Assembly (NCBI GenBank): GCA_045544195.1
Contig: JAZPYO010000062.1
Location: forward strand, 87,541-151,540
Direction of reading: 5' to 3'
DNA length: 64,000 nt
Source of the DNA: RGIG7213 sp045544195
Lineage (GTDB): Bacteria > Bacillota > Clostridia > Oscillospirales > CAG-272
Position numbers and translations under genes: made by a program. Below, one piece after another: positions 9,096 through 17,246 of the stretch (within the stretch, counting starts at the first letter, position 1; every line of letters begins with the position of its first letter). The notes beneath the pieces are model-generated. The model was not told the origin of the DNA and ran no database searches. It was given only the letters and a program-made list of their open reading frames with translations.

Positions 9096-10355
9096 ATGAG
9101 TGAGCTTGCTATTAAAATTGAACACGTTTCGAAGCAATATCGCCTTGGTGCTATAGGCGGCGGTACGCTTAAGGGAGATATTCAAACGTGGATGGCAAAA
9201 ATGCGCGGTAAGGAAGATCCTAACAGCAAAATAGGTGCTGCTGTATATACGAAAAACGAAAAGTTTCTGGCGTTGGATGACATAAATCTTGAAATAAAAA
9301 AAGGTGAAGCTGTTGGTATTATAGGTCATAACGGTGCAGGAAAGTCCACACTGTTGAAGCTTATAACGAGAGTCACGGCGCCTACAACGGGCAACATATA
9401 TCTGAACGGCAGAGTTGCCAGTATGCTCGAGGTAGGCACAGGCTTTCATCCGGAGCTGTCGGGACGGGATAATGTGTATCTTAACGGTGCGATCCTTGGT
9501 ATGAGCAAAGCTGAAATAAAGGACAAGTTCGAGGAAATAGTAGAGTTTTCCGAGGTAAGACAGTTTATCGACACCCCTGTGAAAAGATATTCGTCCGGTA
9601 TGTATGTTAAGCTGGCCTTCTCTGTTGCCTCACACTTAGATTCTGAGATAATGATAATGGATGAGGTTCTTGCTGTTGGTGATGTAAAATTCCAAAAAAA
9701 GTGTCTTGATAAAATGAGTAATGCAGCGCATAATGAAGGAAAAACCGTTTTATATGTAAGCCACAATATGGAAACTATACGTAGATTGTGTTCAAGGGTT
9801 GTAGTTCTTGATCGCGGTAGGATTATTTATGATGGCGAAGTGGAAAAAGGTATTGCATTATATGCAAGTACAAAGAATGATATGTGTACACGTATTGATT
9901 ATGACAGTTTCACCAGAGAAAATCAATATAAAGGCAAAAGTATGGTGTTGAACACTGCAGAGTTTATAGGTAAAAACAACAGTTCGTTTAAAAAAAATGA
10001 GCCAATTCGTATCAAATATCGTATAACTTCAAATGAAAATATAGAGTCTTTGTCACTTAGATTTGAAATAAAGAGCCACGAGGGGACACCTATAGGAACA
10101 TTCTTTGCTGAGGATATCAAATCGTGTAAAAAAGGTGAACAGTTTGAGTTGCTGTACGAGTATGATTCAAGCGTTTTAGCTCCTGGTATTTACAAAAGTT
10201 ACATTACATTATATGAAAAAATGAGTATGTGTAGCGGTATTGATCATGATTGTGTTCCGGGTTTATGTTTCGAAGTTCTATCGGAAAAAGATGATATGGT
10301 ATGGACTCATAATTGGGGAAAATGCATATTTAAAACACCGACACGATTGATGTGA
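9096..10355 (+). CDS. ABC polysaccharide export ATPase with C-terminal substrate-binding domain (Wzt/TagH-like)
   Basis: This 419-residue protein has Walker A GHNGAGKS (77-84), the signature SSGMY (166-170) and Walker B IMIMDE (185-190), with the GTGFHPELSGRDN segment typical of polysaccharide export ATPases. Residues from about 265 on form a beta-rich extra domain like the Wzt C-terminal carbohydrate-binding domain, which in characterised systems recognises the end of the glycan. The frame extends to 9075, but ATG 9096 is preferred, with GGAGAG upstream and MSELAIKIEHVSKQY as a normal N-terminus. It forms an exporter with the preceding permease. Confidence 0.9.
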   Translation: MSELAIKIEHVSKQYRLGAIGGGTLKGDIQTWMAKMRGKEDPNSKIGAAVYTKNEKFLALDDINLEIKKGEAVGIIGHNGAGKSTLLKLITRVTAPTTGNIYLNGRVASMLEVGTGFHPELSGRDNVYLNGAILGMSKAEIKDKFEEIVEFSEVRQFIDTPVKRYSSGMYVKLAFSVASHLDSEIMIMDEVLAVGDVKFQKKCLDKMSNAAHNEGKTVLYVSHNMETIRRLCSRVVVLDRGRIIYDGEVEKGIALYASTKNDMCTRIDYDSFTRENQYKGKSMVLNTAEFIGKNNSSFKKNEPIRIKYRITSNENIESLSLRFEIKSHEGTPIGTFFAEDIKSCKKGEQFELLYEYDSSVLAPGIYKSYITLYEKMSMCSGIDHDCVPGLCFEVLSEKDDMVWTHNWGKCIFKTPTRLM

Positions 10356-10368
10356 GTTTTGTATAAAA

Positions 10369-11529
10369 ATGAAAAAGATATTATTTTTGCATAACTCTAT
10401 GCAATGCGGTGGTGTTGAAAAAGCATTGATCGATCTTGTTTCTTCTTTAGACAAGGAGAAATATGATATATCTGTAATTGTTATGAGTGAGGGCGGCAGT
10501 TTTTATAGTGAAGCTAAACACAAGATCCCTATGAAATCTATTTTTAGTAATTTTAAATTACCCAAAAATAGGGCTTGTCAAAAAATTCGAAGTGTGATTA
10601 TCAATTTTATTGAAAAGAATCGCTACAAATATCCGCGAACATATTATCAATATGCTATTGGTGGTAAGTATGATATAGAAATAGCCTTTTCTTCGTTTGA
10701 TTCGCATATTATTATTGCTAATTCAGTGAATAAAAAAAGTAAAAAAATAGTTTGGATTCATGGGAATATTGCCACGGATGAAGATATGCAAAGATATTTT
10801 GCGACAAGCGAGGTGTTGGTGAAGTGTTTGGATTCATTTGATAAAATGGTCTTTGTAGCTGAAACTGCAAAGGAAGGCTTCGAAAAAACATTTAAAATCA
10901 ACGTCTCTTCAGTGGTAATGCGTAACGTAATAAATACTGATGATATTTTAGAAAAATCAAAGGTCGATTTGGAAAATACTTATCACCTATCCTCCGATAT
11001 GAAGACGATTTGTGCTGTGGGAAGATTATCGCCGGAAAAGGGATATGAACGACTTGTTTTAATTCACGCATCCTTGCTTAAAAAAGACATAAAGCATCGC
11101 CTTATAATTGTTGGCGAAGGCAAATGCCGTGAAAACATAGAAAAAATTATTAATGAAAGGCATTTGCAAGATACAGTTTTTTTGGTTGGATACGATAGCA
11201 ATCCGTATAAATATATGAGAAATAGTGATTTTTTCGTGTGTTCTTCTTATACCGAGGGTTTACCGATCGTATGTCAAGAGGCGTTGGCTTTAGGGATACC
11301 GATCGTTTCGTCATTCCCTTCTGTCGGTGAGTTGTTTGGAGATGAACCATGTGGTATTATTTCTGATGTAGACGATGACTCTCTTATGGCGGCTATAGAA
11401 AAAATGTTGACAGATGAAGAATTTTATAATTCTTGCAAAAAAGCTGCGGAAAGGCGTTCAAAGTATTTTGATACGAGGGTTGCGGTTAGGGAGATTGAAA
11501 AAATGTTTGATGAATTATTAGAGGAATAA
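10369..11529 (+). CDS. GT4-family glycosyltransferase
   Basis: This 386-residue GT-B transferase has the N-terminal glycine-rich segment MQCGGVEKALIDL near residues 11-23. In the C-terminal Rossmann half it has GRLSPEKGYERL and SSYTEGLPIVCQEAL, whose E-x7-E pattern is the GT4 nucleotide-sugar site. It is retaining and probably cytoplasmic. It is the last gene of the first operon, 13 bp after the export ATPase, with a weak ribosome site. About 130 bp of AT-rich sequence follows before the next operon. Confidence 0.85.
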   Translation: MKKILFLHNSMQCGGVEKALIDLVSSLDKEKYDISVIVMSEGGSFYSEAKHKIPMKSIFSNFKLPKNRACQKIRSVIINFIEKNRYKYPRTYYQYAIGGKYDIEIAFSSFDSHIIIANSVNKKSKKIVWIHGNIATDEDMQRYFATSEVLVKCLDSFDKMVFVAETAKEGFEKTFKINVSSVVMRNVINTDDILEKSKVDLENTYHLSSDMKTICAVGRLSPEKGYERLVLIHASLLKKDIKHRLIIVGEGKCRENIEKIINERHLQDTVFLVGYDSNPYKYMRNSDFFVCSSYTEGLPIVCQEALALGIPIVSSFPSVGELFGDEPCGIISDVDDDSLMAAIEKMLTDEEFYNSCKKAAERRSKYFDTRVAVREIEKMFDELLEE

Positions 11530-11595
11530 TCGCTGATAAAAAAGAATTTTTAACATAAGATTATTCGCGAAGATATTGTATTTTTTACATTAAGG

Positions 11596-11624
11596 TTGTA
11601 TTATTTTGCTTAGCTTATTATAGT
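11596..11624 (+). promoter_or_regulatory. Putative sigma-A promoter for the second envelope operon
   Basis: TTGTAT (11596-11601) and TATAGT (11619-11624) are separated by 17 bases, upstream of the gene at 11661. Both hexamers deviate from consensus. The position, in the 131-bp AT-rich gap between two operons, supports it. Confidence 0.4.
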
Positions 11625-11660
11625 GATATATATATAAATAATTTGAAAGGCTGAAGGTTT

Positions 11661-12950
11661 ATGAAGAGAATTATTGCGGTGATCGCGCTTGTTGCCTCGT
11701 TGCTTGTTTTGCCGACGTATGCGGTTTCCTTTAACAAGAATCAGGTGAATAAAGAAGTGCCGGTGAACCTGTCCAAAACGTTTTCAGCAGCGGCGGTGCT
11801 TGATGCTACCACTGATACGCTGATGTACACAGAAAATACGAGTGCACAAATACCGGCATACGGTGGTATCACAAGGCTCATGACGGCTGTTACGATCGAG
11901 TATCAAAACAAAAAGAATTCTGTTATCAAGGCAGGATTTGATGAAAACGATTACGAGAATTATCTTGCATCGTTGTTGTTCCGTGACAGCTCTGAGGCGG
12001 CAAAGGCTTTGGCTGTAGAGGTTGCAGGCTCTGAGGAAAGTTTTGTTGAGATGATGAATGCAACTGCCAAGCAGTTAGGCATGGTAAACAGTATCTTTAC
12101 GTCTGTTGACGGAAAAAGAGATGTCAATGCTGTGACAACCACGGATGATCTGTTGTTTTTGGTATATGAGGCATATTCTGTTTCAAATATAAAATCTATT
12201 CTTAGATCAAATATATATTATTCTACAGACGGACAAGGCTCATATTCCAGAGAATACAGCTTGTTAAACAAGGAGCACAAGTTTTATATTGATGCAGTAA
12301 ACTTTTTTATGCCTGCGGATTTCGGCGACACAGGATTTGTTTCAATGGTCGGAATGATGACGATAGCGGGCAGAGAGGTAATTGCTATCACATATGAATC
12401 AAACGGATATTCTACCGATTATAAAAACAATTACGCTACAGACCTGAAATATATTTACAATATGAGCTACGGTAAATATTATATTGCAGATCTTACCAAC
12501 GTAGCAAGAGCGGTGGTTGCAGATGCCGACGGTTACGTATTGGCTGACGGAACTCACGTTTACACTACCGTCGAAATACCTGAGGGTGAGTCAGAGCGCT
12601 TGACATTGCCTGTTTCGTACGGAGAGATCATACTGGATAACTATAAGGCCTGTACTTTGGAAATCGCTCCGCTTCCTGAATCCTGCGGTCTTAACGAGAT
12701 TCTCACGACGGCAGTTCTCAAATACAAGAATGACGAGCTTCTTAATATGCGCTTGCGTGTTAATCGCATCGTTTTGGAGGATGGCAGAGAATACCGTACA
12801 GAATATGAGCTTTACAGCGAGGAAGAAGGCGCTATCAAGGCAAGCGAGCAGTACAAAAAGAATGACTGGATATTTGCAGCAGGTCTTGTTTGCGGCTGTG
12901 CAGTTATTGCGGTAGTTGTGGCGGAATTTCTCAAACGCCGCTTAATGTGA
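11661..12950 (+). CDS. Membrane-anchored D,D-carboxypeptidase-fold protein lacking catalytic motifs (peptidase S11 pseudoenzyme)
   Basis: This 429-residue protein has an N-terminal signal segment (about 1-22) and a C-terminal membrane helix (about 405-425), the layout of DacA/PBP5-type carboxypeptidases. The flanks align well with the family (LMTAVT at 73-78, VAGSEESFVEMMN from 121), but the active-site motifs are gone. SxxK is replaced by Gly69-Ile-Thr-Arg72, the SxN site by Asp109-Ser-Ser111, and KTG by Asp223-Thr-Gly225. It should therefore not cleave D-Ala-D-Ala and may bind peptidoglycan or act as a scaffold. It sits 16 bp ahead of the CpsC-like gene, which suggests a role in polysaccharide attachment or export. 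The family call is firm; the role is inference. Confidence 0.75.
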   Translation: MKRIIAVIALVASLLVLPTYAVSFNKNQVNKEVPVNLSKTFSAAAVLDATTDTLMYTENTSAQIPAYGGITRLMTAVTIEYQNKKNSVIKAGFDENDYENYLASLLFRDSSEAAKALAVEVAGSEESFVEMMNATAKQLGMVNSIFTSVDGKRDVNAVTTTDDLLFLVYEAYSVSNIKSILRSNIYYSTDGQGSYSREYSLLNKEHKFYIDAVNFFMPADFGDTGFVSMVGMMTIAGREVIAITYESNGYSTDYKNNYATDLKYIYNMSYGKYYIADLTNVARAVVADADGYVLADGTHVYTTVEIPEGESERLTLPVSYGEIILDNYKACTLEIAPLPESCGLNEILTTAVLKYKNDELLNMRLRVNRIVLEDGREYRTEYELYSEEEGAIKASEQYKKNDWIFAAGLVCGCAVIAVVVAEFLKRRLM

Positions 12951-12966
12951 GGAAGGGGGTAAAAAT

Positions 12967-13614
12967 ATGACGATCAGAGACATATTGTTTACGCTTTGCA
13001 GGCGTATGAAAATTATAGTTATATTCCCTGTCATCGTAGTGACACTGTATTCGTATTGGAATTTTACAACGCAGATGCCTACGTATTCATCTTCGGCGGT
13101 TTTGTATACGATAGATAAAAGCTCGACAAATATATCTGAAATAGCAATGGTCGAAAGGCTTATGGTGAACTACAAGCTTCTGGCACAGACAAGTGAGATG
13201 AGAGAGCTTGTTTCTATAGCCTTGGGTGAGTCGATAAGCGATACAGGCGTCAGCATAAGCATAGACACCACAAACCACACAATGACCATTCACACCCAAA
13301 ACCGAAATCCCGCAAAGGCAGCGAACGTTGCAAATGTATATGCAGCGACGATAATAAATTACCTGAAGGATACGATGGGACTTACCAATATTACATTTCT
13401 TGAGAAAGCACATATGCCGTCCTCGCCTACAGGTCCTCTCAGAGAAAAGCCGATAATGATGGCAGGTATAATATCTACTGTTGTCGGAATTGCGGTAGTG
13501 TTTATTATCGAATATGCAAATACTACGATTAGAACCTCTGAGGATATTACAAAGAACTTCAACCTTCCGATCCTGGCTGAGATAGGAAAATATACAAAGG
13601 GTAAAAAGAAATAA
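12967..13614 (+). CDS. Polysaccharide chain-length determinant / kinase modulator (CpsC/YveK, Wzz family)
   Basis: This 215-residue protein has a transmembrane helix at about 16-33, an extracytoplasmic domain, and a second helix at about 158-180 preceded by the proline-rich PSSPTGPLREKP. That is the two-helix architecture of Gram-positive Wzz homologues, which regulate polymer length and activate the cognate tyrosine kinase. The kinase gene follows 12 bp downstream. The start is ATG 12967, with GGAAGGGGG at about 7 bases. Confidence 0.88.
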   Translation: MTIRDILFTLCRRMKIIVIFPVIVVTLYSYWNFTTQMPTYSSSAVLYTIDKSSTNISEIAMVERLMVNYKLLAQTSEMRELVSIALGESISDTGVSISIDTTNHTMTIHTQNRNPAKAANVANVYAATIINYLKDTMGLTNITFLEKAHMPSSPTGPLREKPIMMAGIISTVVGIAVVFIIEYANTTIRTSEDITKNFNLPILAEIGKYTKGKKK

Positions 13615-13626
13615 GGAGGTAACAGT

Positions 13627-14325
13627 ATGGATTTCAATATTTTAAGTGATTACAAAACGTTGGATGATAACGTTCTTGATGCCATTAAAACATTACGTAC
13701 AAACATACAGTTTGCCTCTATCAGCCATGAAATAAAGACACTCGTGATGACGAGCTGTATTCCCAATGAGGGAAAAAGTACTATTTCGACATTTCTTGCA
13801 TTGGCTATGGCTGAAGCGGGAAAGAAAACTCTTCTTGTTGAATGTGACCTTCGTCATACGACATTACGTAAGAGAATGAAGATACCGCGCAGCAACGGTA
13901 TGGTAAACTATTTGCAGGGCAATGTTTCTCTTGATGAAGCAATATCGGTCACCGCTTATGATAATCTTTATTTTCTTGATGCGGAGACGCGTGTCCCCAA
14001 CCCGGTTGAGCTTATTTCATCAAAGCCGTTTACGGATATGATGGACAAGCTCAGGGGAATGTTTGATATCGTTGTGTTTGATACCCCGCCGATAGGCACA
14101 TTTATTGATGCGGCACTGTTTGCAGCAAAATCTGATGCGACTATCGTTCTTGTAAAGCCCGGAGTTGTTGAAAAAAGACTGTTCAAAAAATGCATTGAGC
14201 AGCTTGAAAAGGCAAATGCAAACATCATCGGTGTAATTTTGAACGGTACAGATCAGGTGCACTCTGGATATTACGGTAAATATTACAACAGAAAATATTA
14301 TAAATACGGTAAAGGTAAAAAATAA
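13627..14325 (+). CDS. Capsular polysaccharide BY-type tyrosine kinase (CpsD/YwqD-like)
   Basis: This 232-residue cytoplasmic kinase has the N-terminal LRTNIQF contact motif (23-29), Walker A SCIPNEGKST (43-52), the Walker A' box LLVECDLR (69-76) and the Walker B-type IVFDTPPIG near residue 146. The C-terminus is a cluster of seven tyrosines (GYY, KYY, KYY, KY), the usual autophosphorylation tail. Together with the CpsC-like membrane protein just upstream it should control polymerisation or export of the polysaccharide through phosphorylation cycles. AGGAGG lies upstream of ATG 13627. Confidence 0.92.
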   Translation: MDFNILSDYKTLDDNVLDAIKTLRTNIQFASISHEIKTLVMTSCIPNEGKSTISTFLALAMAEAGKKTLLVECDLRHTTLRKRMKIPRSNGMVNYLQGNVSLDEAISVTAYDNLYFLDAETRVPNPVELISSKPFTDMMDKLRGMFDIVVFDTPPIGTFIDAALFAAKSDATIVLVKPGVVEKRLFKKCIEQLEKANANIIGVILNGTDQVHSGYYGKYYNRKYYKYGKGKK

Positions 14326-14346
14326 TCATTTTGAAGAGGAGGGCGC

Positions 14347-15648
14347 ATGACTAAAGGATTTGAGCTTTTTGTGCGCCTTTTTTCTATGGCCGCACGGGGA
14401 ACACCGATAAATTCCGAGCTTATTTCACGGTTTTTGAACGAGGACGGTACTGTTAACAAAGACCTTATTGCAGGCGTGTCCTTAGCCTCTGCGCATCAGC
14501 AGGCAACAAGTATGATGGATCTTTCATTTCAGGACCTTTATGTAAAGCTCCCGGGCTTTGAAGAGGAGGCGTACGTTTGTCTTTCAAGGGTCAAAGCTCA
14601 GATAATGTCAGCCATTTCTGTAACGGATGAAATATACTCTTTAATTCAAGCATTTGAAAAAGACGGTATAAGCTCTTGCATTCTCAAGGGAATATCATTA
14701 TCCAGACTGTATGCAGTTCCTGAGTGCCGTGTATCATGTGATACTGATATTTTGATATCCGAAAAGGATGAGCAGCGTGCATATGAATTAATGAGAAATA
14801 TGGGGTACGAGGTCGTGCCCCGCACCGAATACTCTCATCATGCAACGTGTACTCATCTGTACGCAGGAAAGGTAGAGCTTCATACTGATCTGTTTTTTGA
14901 AATGATAAATGACGTTATTTTTTCTGAAAACGATCTTAGCGAGGATATTGCAAATGAACGGTGCGAATTTGAAACAAGCGGATACACCTTTAAAACTCTC
15001 GGAATAACGGAAAATCTGATATATGTGACGATGCATCTGATACAGCACTTTGTAAGATCCGGCACAAGCGTTCGTCAGATGTGCGATCTTCTGATGTATT
15101 GCAAGCATTATAAAAACGAGCTTGATATGGAAAGGTATTTTTCCATTCTTGATAAGCTGTCATACCGCGGGATATATAATGCCGTTATGTCGTGCGGTGT
15201 GAAGTATATGAATTTTTCAGATGATGATCTTCCGGAATTTGAGCTTTTGTCGGACGATATTTGCGACGGCTTTATGACTGATATTGAAAACGGCGGATGG
15301 GTCGGCTCAAAGCGAAGCGAGAGCTTTGACGTTTTTCACACCTTCGGAAGCTTAAGGGCAAAGGGACGTGAAAAGGAATATAAAAAATATCTCAAAAAGT
15401 ATCAGCGTGAACGAATGATAAGCTCTGTTTTCCCGAAAAGAGAGCGTTTGATAGCAAGATTTCCGTTTGCAAAAAATCCGCTCTTTATAGTTCCCGCGTG
15501 GTTTTGCTGGTTACTGTACGGCTTTAAATTGCTGAAAACGGGCGAGCTTGCCTCTGATGTAAAGGACAGATCGGACATAGGCGAGGACGAGAAAAAAAGA
15601 CTTGAGCTTTTCTGTGACCTTGGCATAATCGATTCGGAGGATATATGA
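14347..15648 (+). CDS. Uncharacterised nucleotidyltransferase-fold protein (NTP_transf_5 family)
   Basis: This 433-residue protein contains LKGISLSRLY (113-122) and Cys131-Asp-Thr-Asp134, which resemble the K-G and D-x-D signatures of the NTP_transf_5 family (PF14907), a branch of nucleotidyltransferase-fold proteins. The N-terminal 100 residues and C-terminal 200 are helical and uncharacterised. Family members occur in capsule loci and in some ribosomally made peptide clusters, often beside S24/S26 peptidases as here, but to my knowledge no reaction is established. It overlaps the next gene by 4 bases, so the two are probably coupled. Confidence 0.65.
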   Translation: MTKGFELFVRLFSMAARGTPINSELISRFLNEDGTVNKDLIAGVSLASAHQQATSMMDLSFQDLYVKLPGFEEEAYVCLSRVKAQIMSAISVTDEIYSLIQAFEKDGISSCILKGISLSRLYAVPECRVSCDTDILISEKDEQRAYELMRNMGYEVVPRTEYSHHATCTHLYAGKVELHTDLFFEMINDVIFSENDLSEDIANERCEFETSGYTFKTLGITENLIYVTMHLIQHFVRSGTSVRQMCDLLMYCKHYKNELDMERYFSILDKLSYRGIYNAVMSCGVKYMNFSDDDLPEFELLSDDICDGFMTDIENGGWVGSKRSESFDVFHTFGSLRAKGREKEYKKYLKKYQRERMISSVFPKRERLIARFPFAKNPLFIVPAWFCWLLYGFKLLKTGELASDVKDRSDIGEDEKKRLELFCDLGIIDSEDI

Positions 15649-16088
15649 GCGAAGAAAAGACGGATATTGAACAGGTGATAGCCAAGGATGGCTTTTACGT
15701 TACACGCCCAAAGGGAACGAGTATGCTTCCGCTTATATATCAGGGGCACGATACGGCGATAATCGTACCTAAGGGCAAGCGATTGGAAAAATATGATGTA
15801 GCACTGTATCGCAGAGTCAGCGGTGAGTATGTACTTCACCGAGTGATAAAGGTGAAAAAGGATAGCTACGTTATGTGCGGAGATAATCAGTATACATTGG
15901 AGTACGGAATAACTGACAGTATGGTCATAGGCGTTATGACAGAGCTTTTCCACGATGGAGAAAGTGTTGATCTTTATAGCAAAAAATATAAAAGTTATGT
16001 TAAAAGGCGTGTTATGAGTATTCCATACAGACGAATTAAAACAGAAGCTGTAAAGAGGCTGGTAAAGTTAAAAAATAAGAATAAATGA
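15645..16088 (+). CDS. S24/S26-type peptidase-like protein (signal-peptidase fold, no membrane anchor)
   Basis: This 147-residue protein has the nucleophile motif G-T-Ser26-Met-L-P, then Y-V-L-His65-R-V where SipW/archaeal-type signal peptidases carry their basic partner, and the CGDN box (78-81). There is no obvious signal or membrane helix, unlike true leader peptidases, so it may act in the cytosol or with a membrane partner. It overlaps the nucleotidyltransferase-like gene upstream and, by ATGA, the glycosidase-like gene downstream. Substrate unknown. Confidence 0.7.
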   Translation: MSEEKTDIEQVIAKDGFYVTRPKGTSMLPLIYQGHDTAIIVPKGKRLEKYDVALYRRVSGEYVLHRVIKVKKDSYVMCGDNQYTLEYGITDSMVIGVMTELFHDGESVDLYSKKYKSYVKRRVMSIPYRRIKTEAVKRLVKLKNKNK

Positions 16089-17245
16089 ATATGGAACAGA
16101 ACAAAAAAGAGAGCATCACCGCAAAAAAACAGCGTAATAGAAAAGAAATATTACATTTTATATGGCAGGTATTTTTTAAAATACTTGTTTGTGTTATGAC
16201 GCTTGTTATCGTTGCCGCTTACGCAGTACTTAGCTTTTGCGCCACAGTTGCTGAAGGCCCGAGTGAAACTGTAAGAGATATGCTCGTGCTTTCTGCTTTG
16301 CAGGCAAGTGCAACGAAATGGGTCCCGGGACTTTTTCTGGACGACGATACCGTTCAGGAAATACTTGATAAAAGTCATGAGCGTGTTGTTGAAGAGGTCG
16401 ATTTTGACGATATTTCAGATCCTGATGACGACAGCGGTGACAAGGGTGGCAGCCAGAGCGTAGATGAATGGCAGGGACATGAGGATGGAGTAAGACTCGA
16501 TATTGTAGTGCGTAATACGTTTAAGGCTTATGTTATGGTGGTAAAGGATCCGTCAAGGGTATACACAGGCATATCATCTTCCGATTTTTCCTCAGCATCA
16601 AGAGGAGAGCGTATATATACCGCTGCTGAAAAGCTCGGTGCTGTTGCTGCTATAAACGCAGGAGAATTTGAGGACAGAGGCGGAATGGGAAGCGGTGCAA
16701 GACCTATGGGAATCACTGTTTCAGAGGGCAAGATCGTTTGGAATGACGGCTTGAAAAGAACATTTATAGGATTTGATAATGATAACAGGCTGATAGTCAA
16801 AGAGGGAATGACGGAAAGCGAGGCAAAGGAGCTTAACATCCGCGACGGCGTATCTTTCCAGAAGGGCAACGCTCTTATAGAAACGGTAGACGGTTCTACA
16901 ATAGCATATACGGGAAGCGGTGATCTGGGCGTTGCTCAGCGTACCGCTATCGGTCAGCGCGCCGACGGCGCTGTAATAATGATAGTTACAGACGGAAGAA
17001 CCGCAAGCTCACTCGGCGCAACGAGAGATGATATAATAACTCTTATGCTTAAATACGGCGCGGTATGCGCAGGTATGCTTGATGGCGGCTCGTCGTCAAT
17101 GATGTATTACAGGGATTATATTGAAAAATATGATGTTGATACAAGCGAGCTGGACGAATATCAGCTTTTGGGCATAGTAAACAAATATAAGGCATTTACA
17201 ACTCCCAGAAGATTGCCCACATTCTTTATGGTAAGGGGGCAGTAA
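16085..17245 (+). CDS. Membrane-anchored phosphodiester glycosidase domain protein (NAGPA family)
   Basis: This 386-residue protein has a cytoplasmic basic N-terminus, a transmembrane helix at about 30-52, an acidic linker (DDISDPDDDSGDK) and a C-terminal NAGPA/PF09992 domain from about residue 140. Family signatures seen are AINAGEF, MGITVSEGKIVW, RTAIGQRADG, VTDGR and the late AGMLDGGSSSMMYY. Animal members remove GlcNAc from GlcNAc-1-phospho-mannose; bacterial members are often found in exopolysaccharide loci. Here it likely edits or releases phosphodiester-linked glycans outside the cell. The start overlaps the previous stop; ATG 16091 is an alternative. Confidence 0.8.
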   Translation: MNMEQNKKESITAKKQRNRKEILHFIWQVFFKILVCVMTLVIVAAYAVLSFCATVAEGPSETVRDMLVLSALQASATKWVPGLFLDDDTVQEILDKSHERVVEEVDFDDISDPDDDSGDKGGSQSVDEWQGHEDGVRLDIVVRNTFKAYVMVVKDPSRVYTGISSSDFSSASRGERIYTAAEKLGAVAAINAGEFEDRGGMGSGARPMGITVSEGKIVWNDGLKRTFIGFDNDNRLIVKEGMTESEAKELNIRDGVSFQKGNALIETVDGSTIAYTGSGDLGVAQRTAIGQRADGAVIMIVTDGRTASSLGATRDDIITLMLKYGAVCAGMLDGGSSSMMYYRDYIEKYDVDTSELDEYQLLGIVNKYKAFTTPRRLPTFFMVRGQ

Positions 17246-17246
17246 T

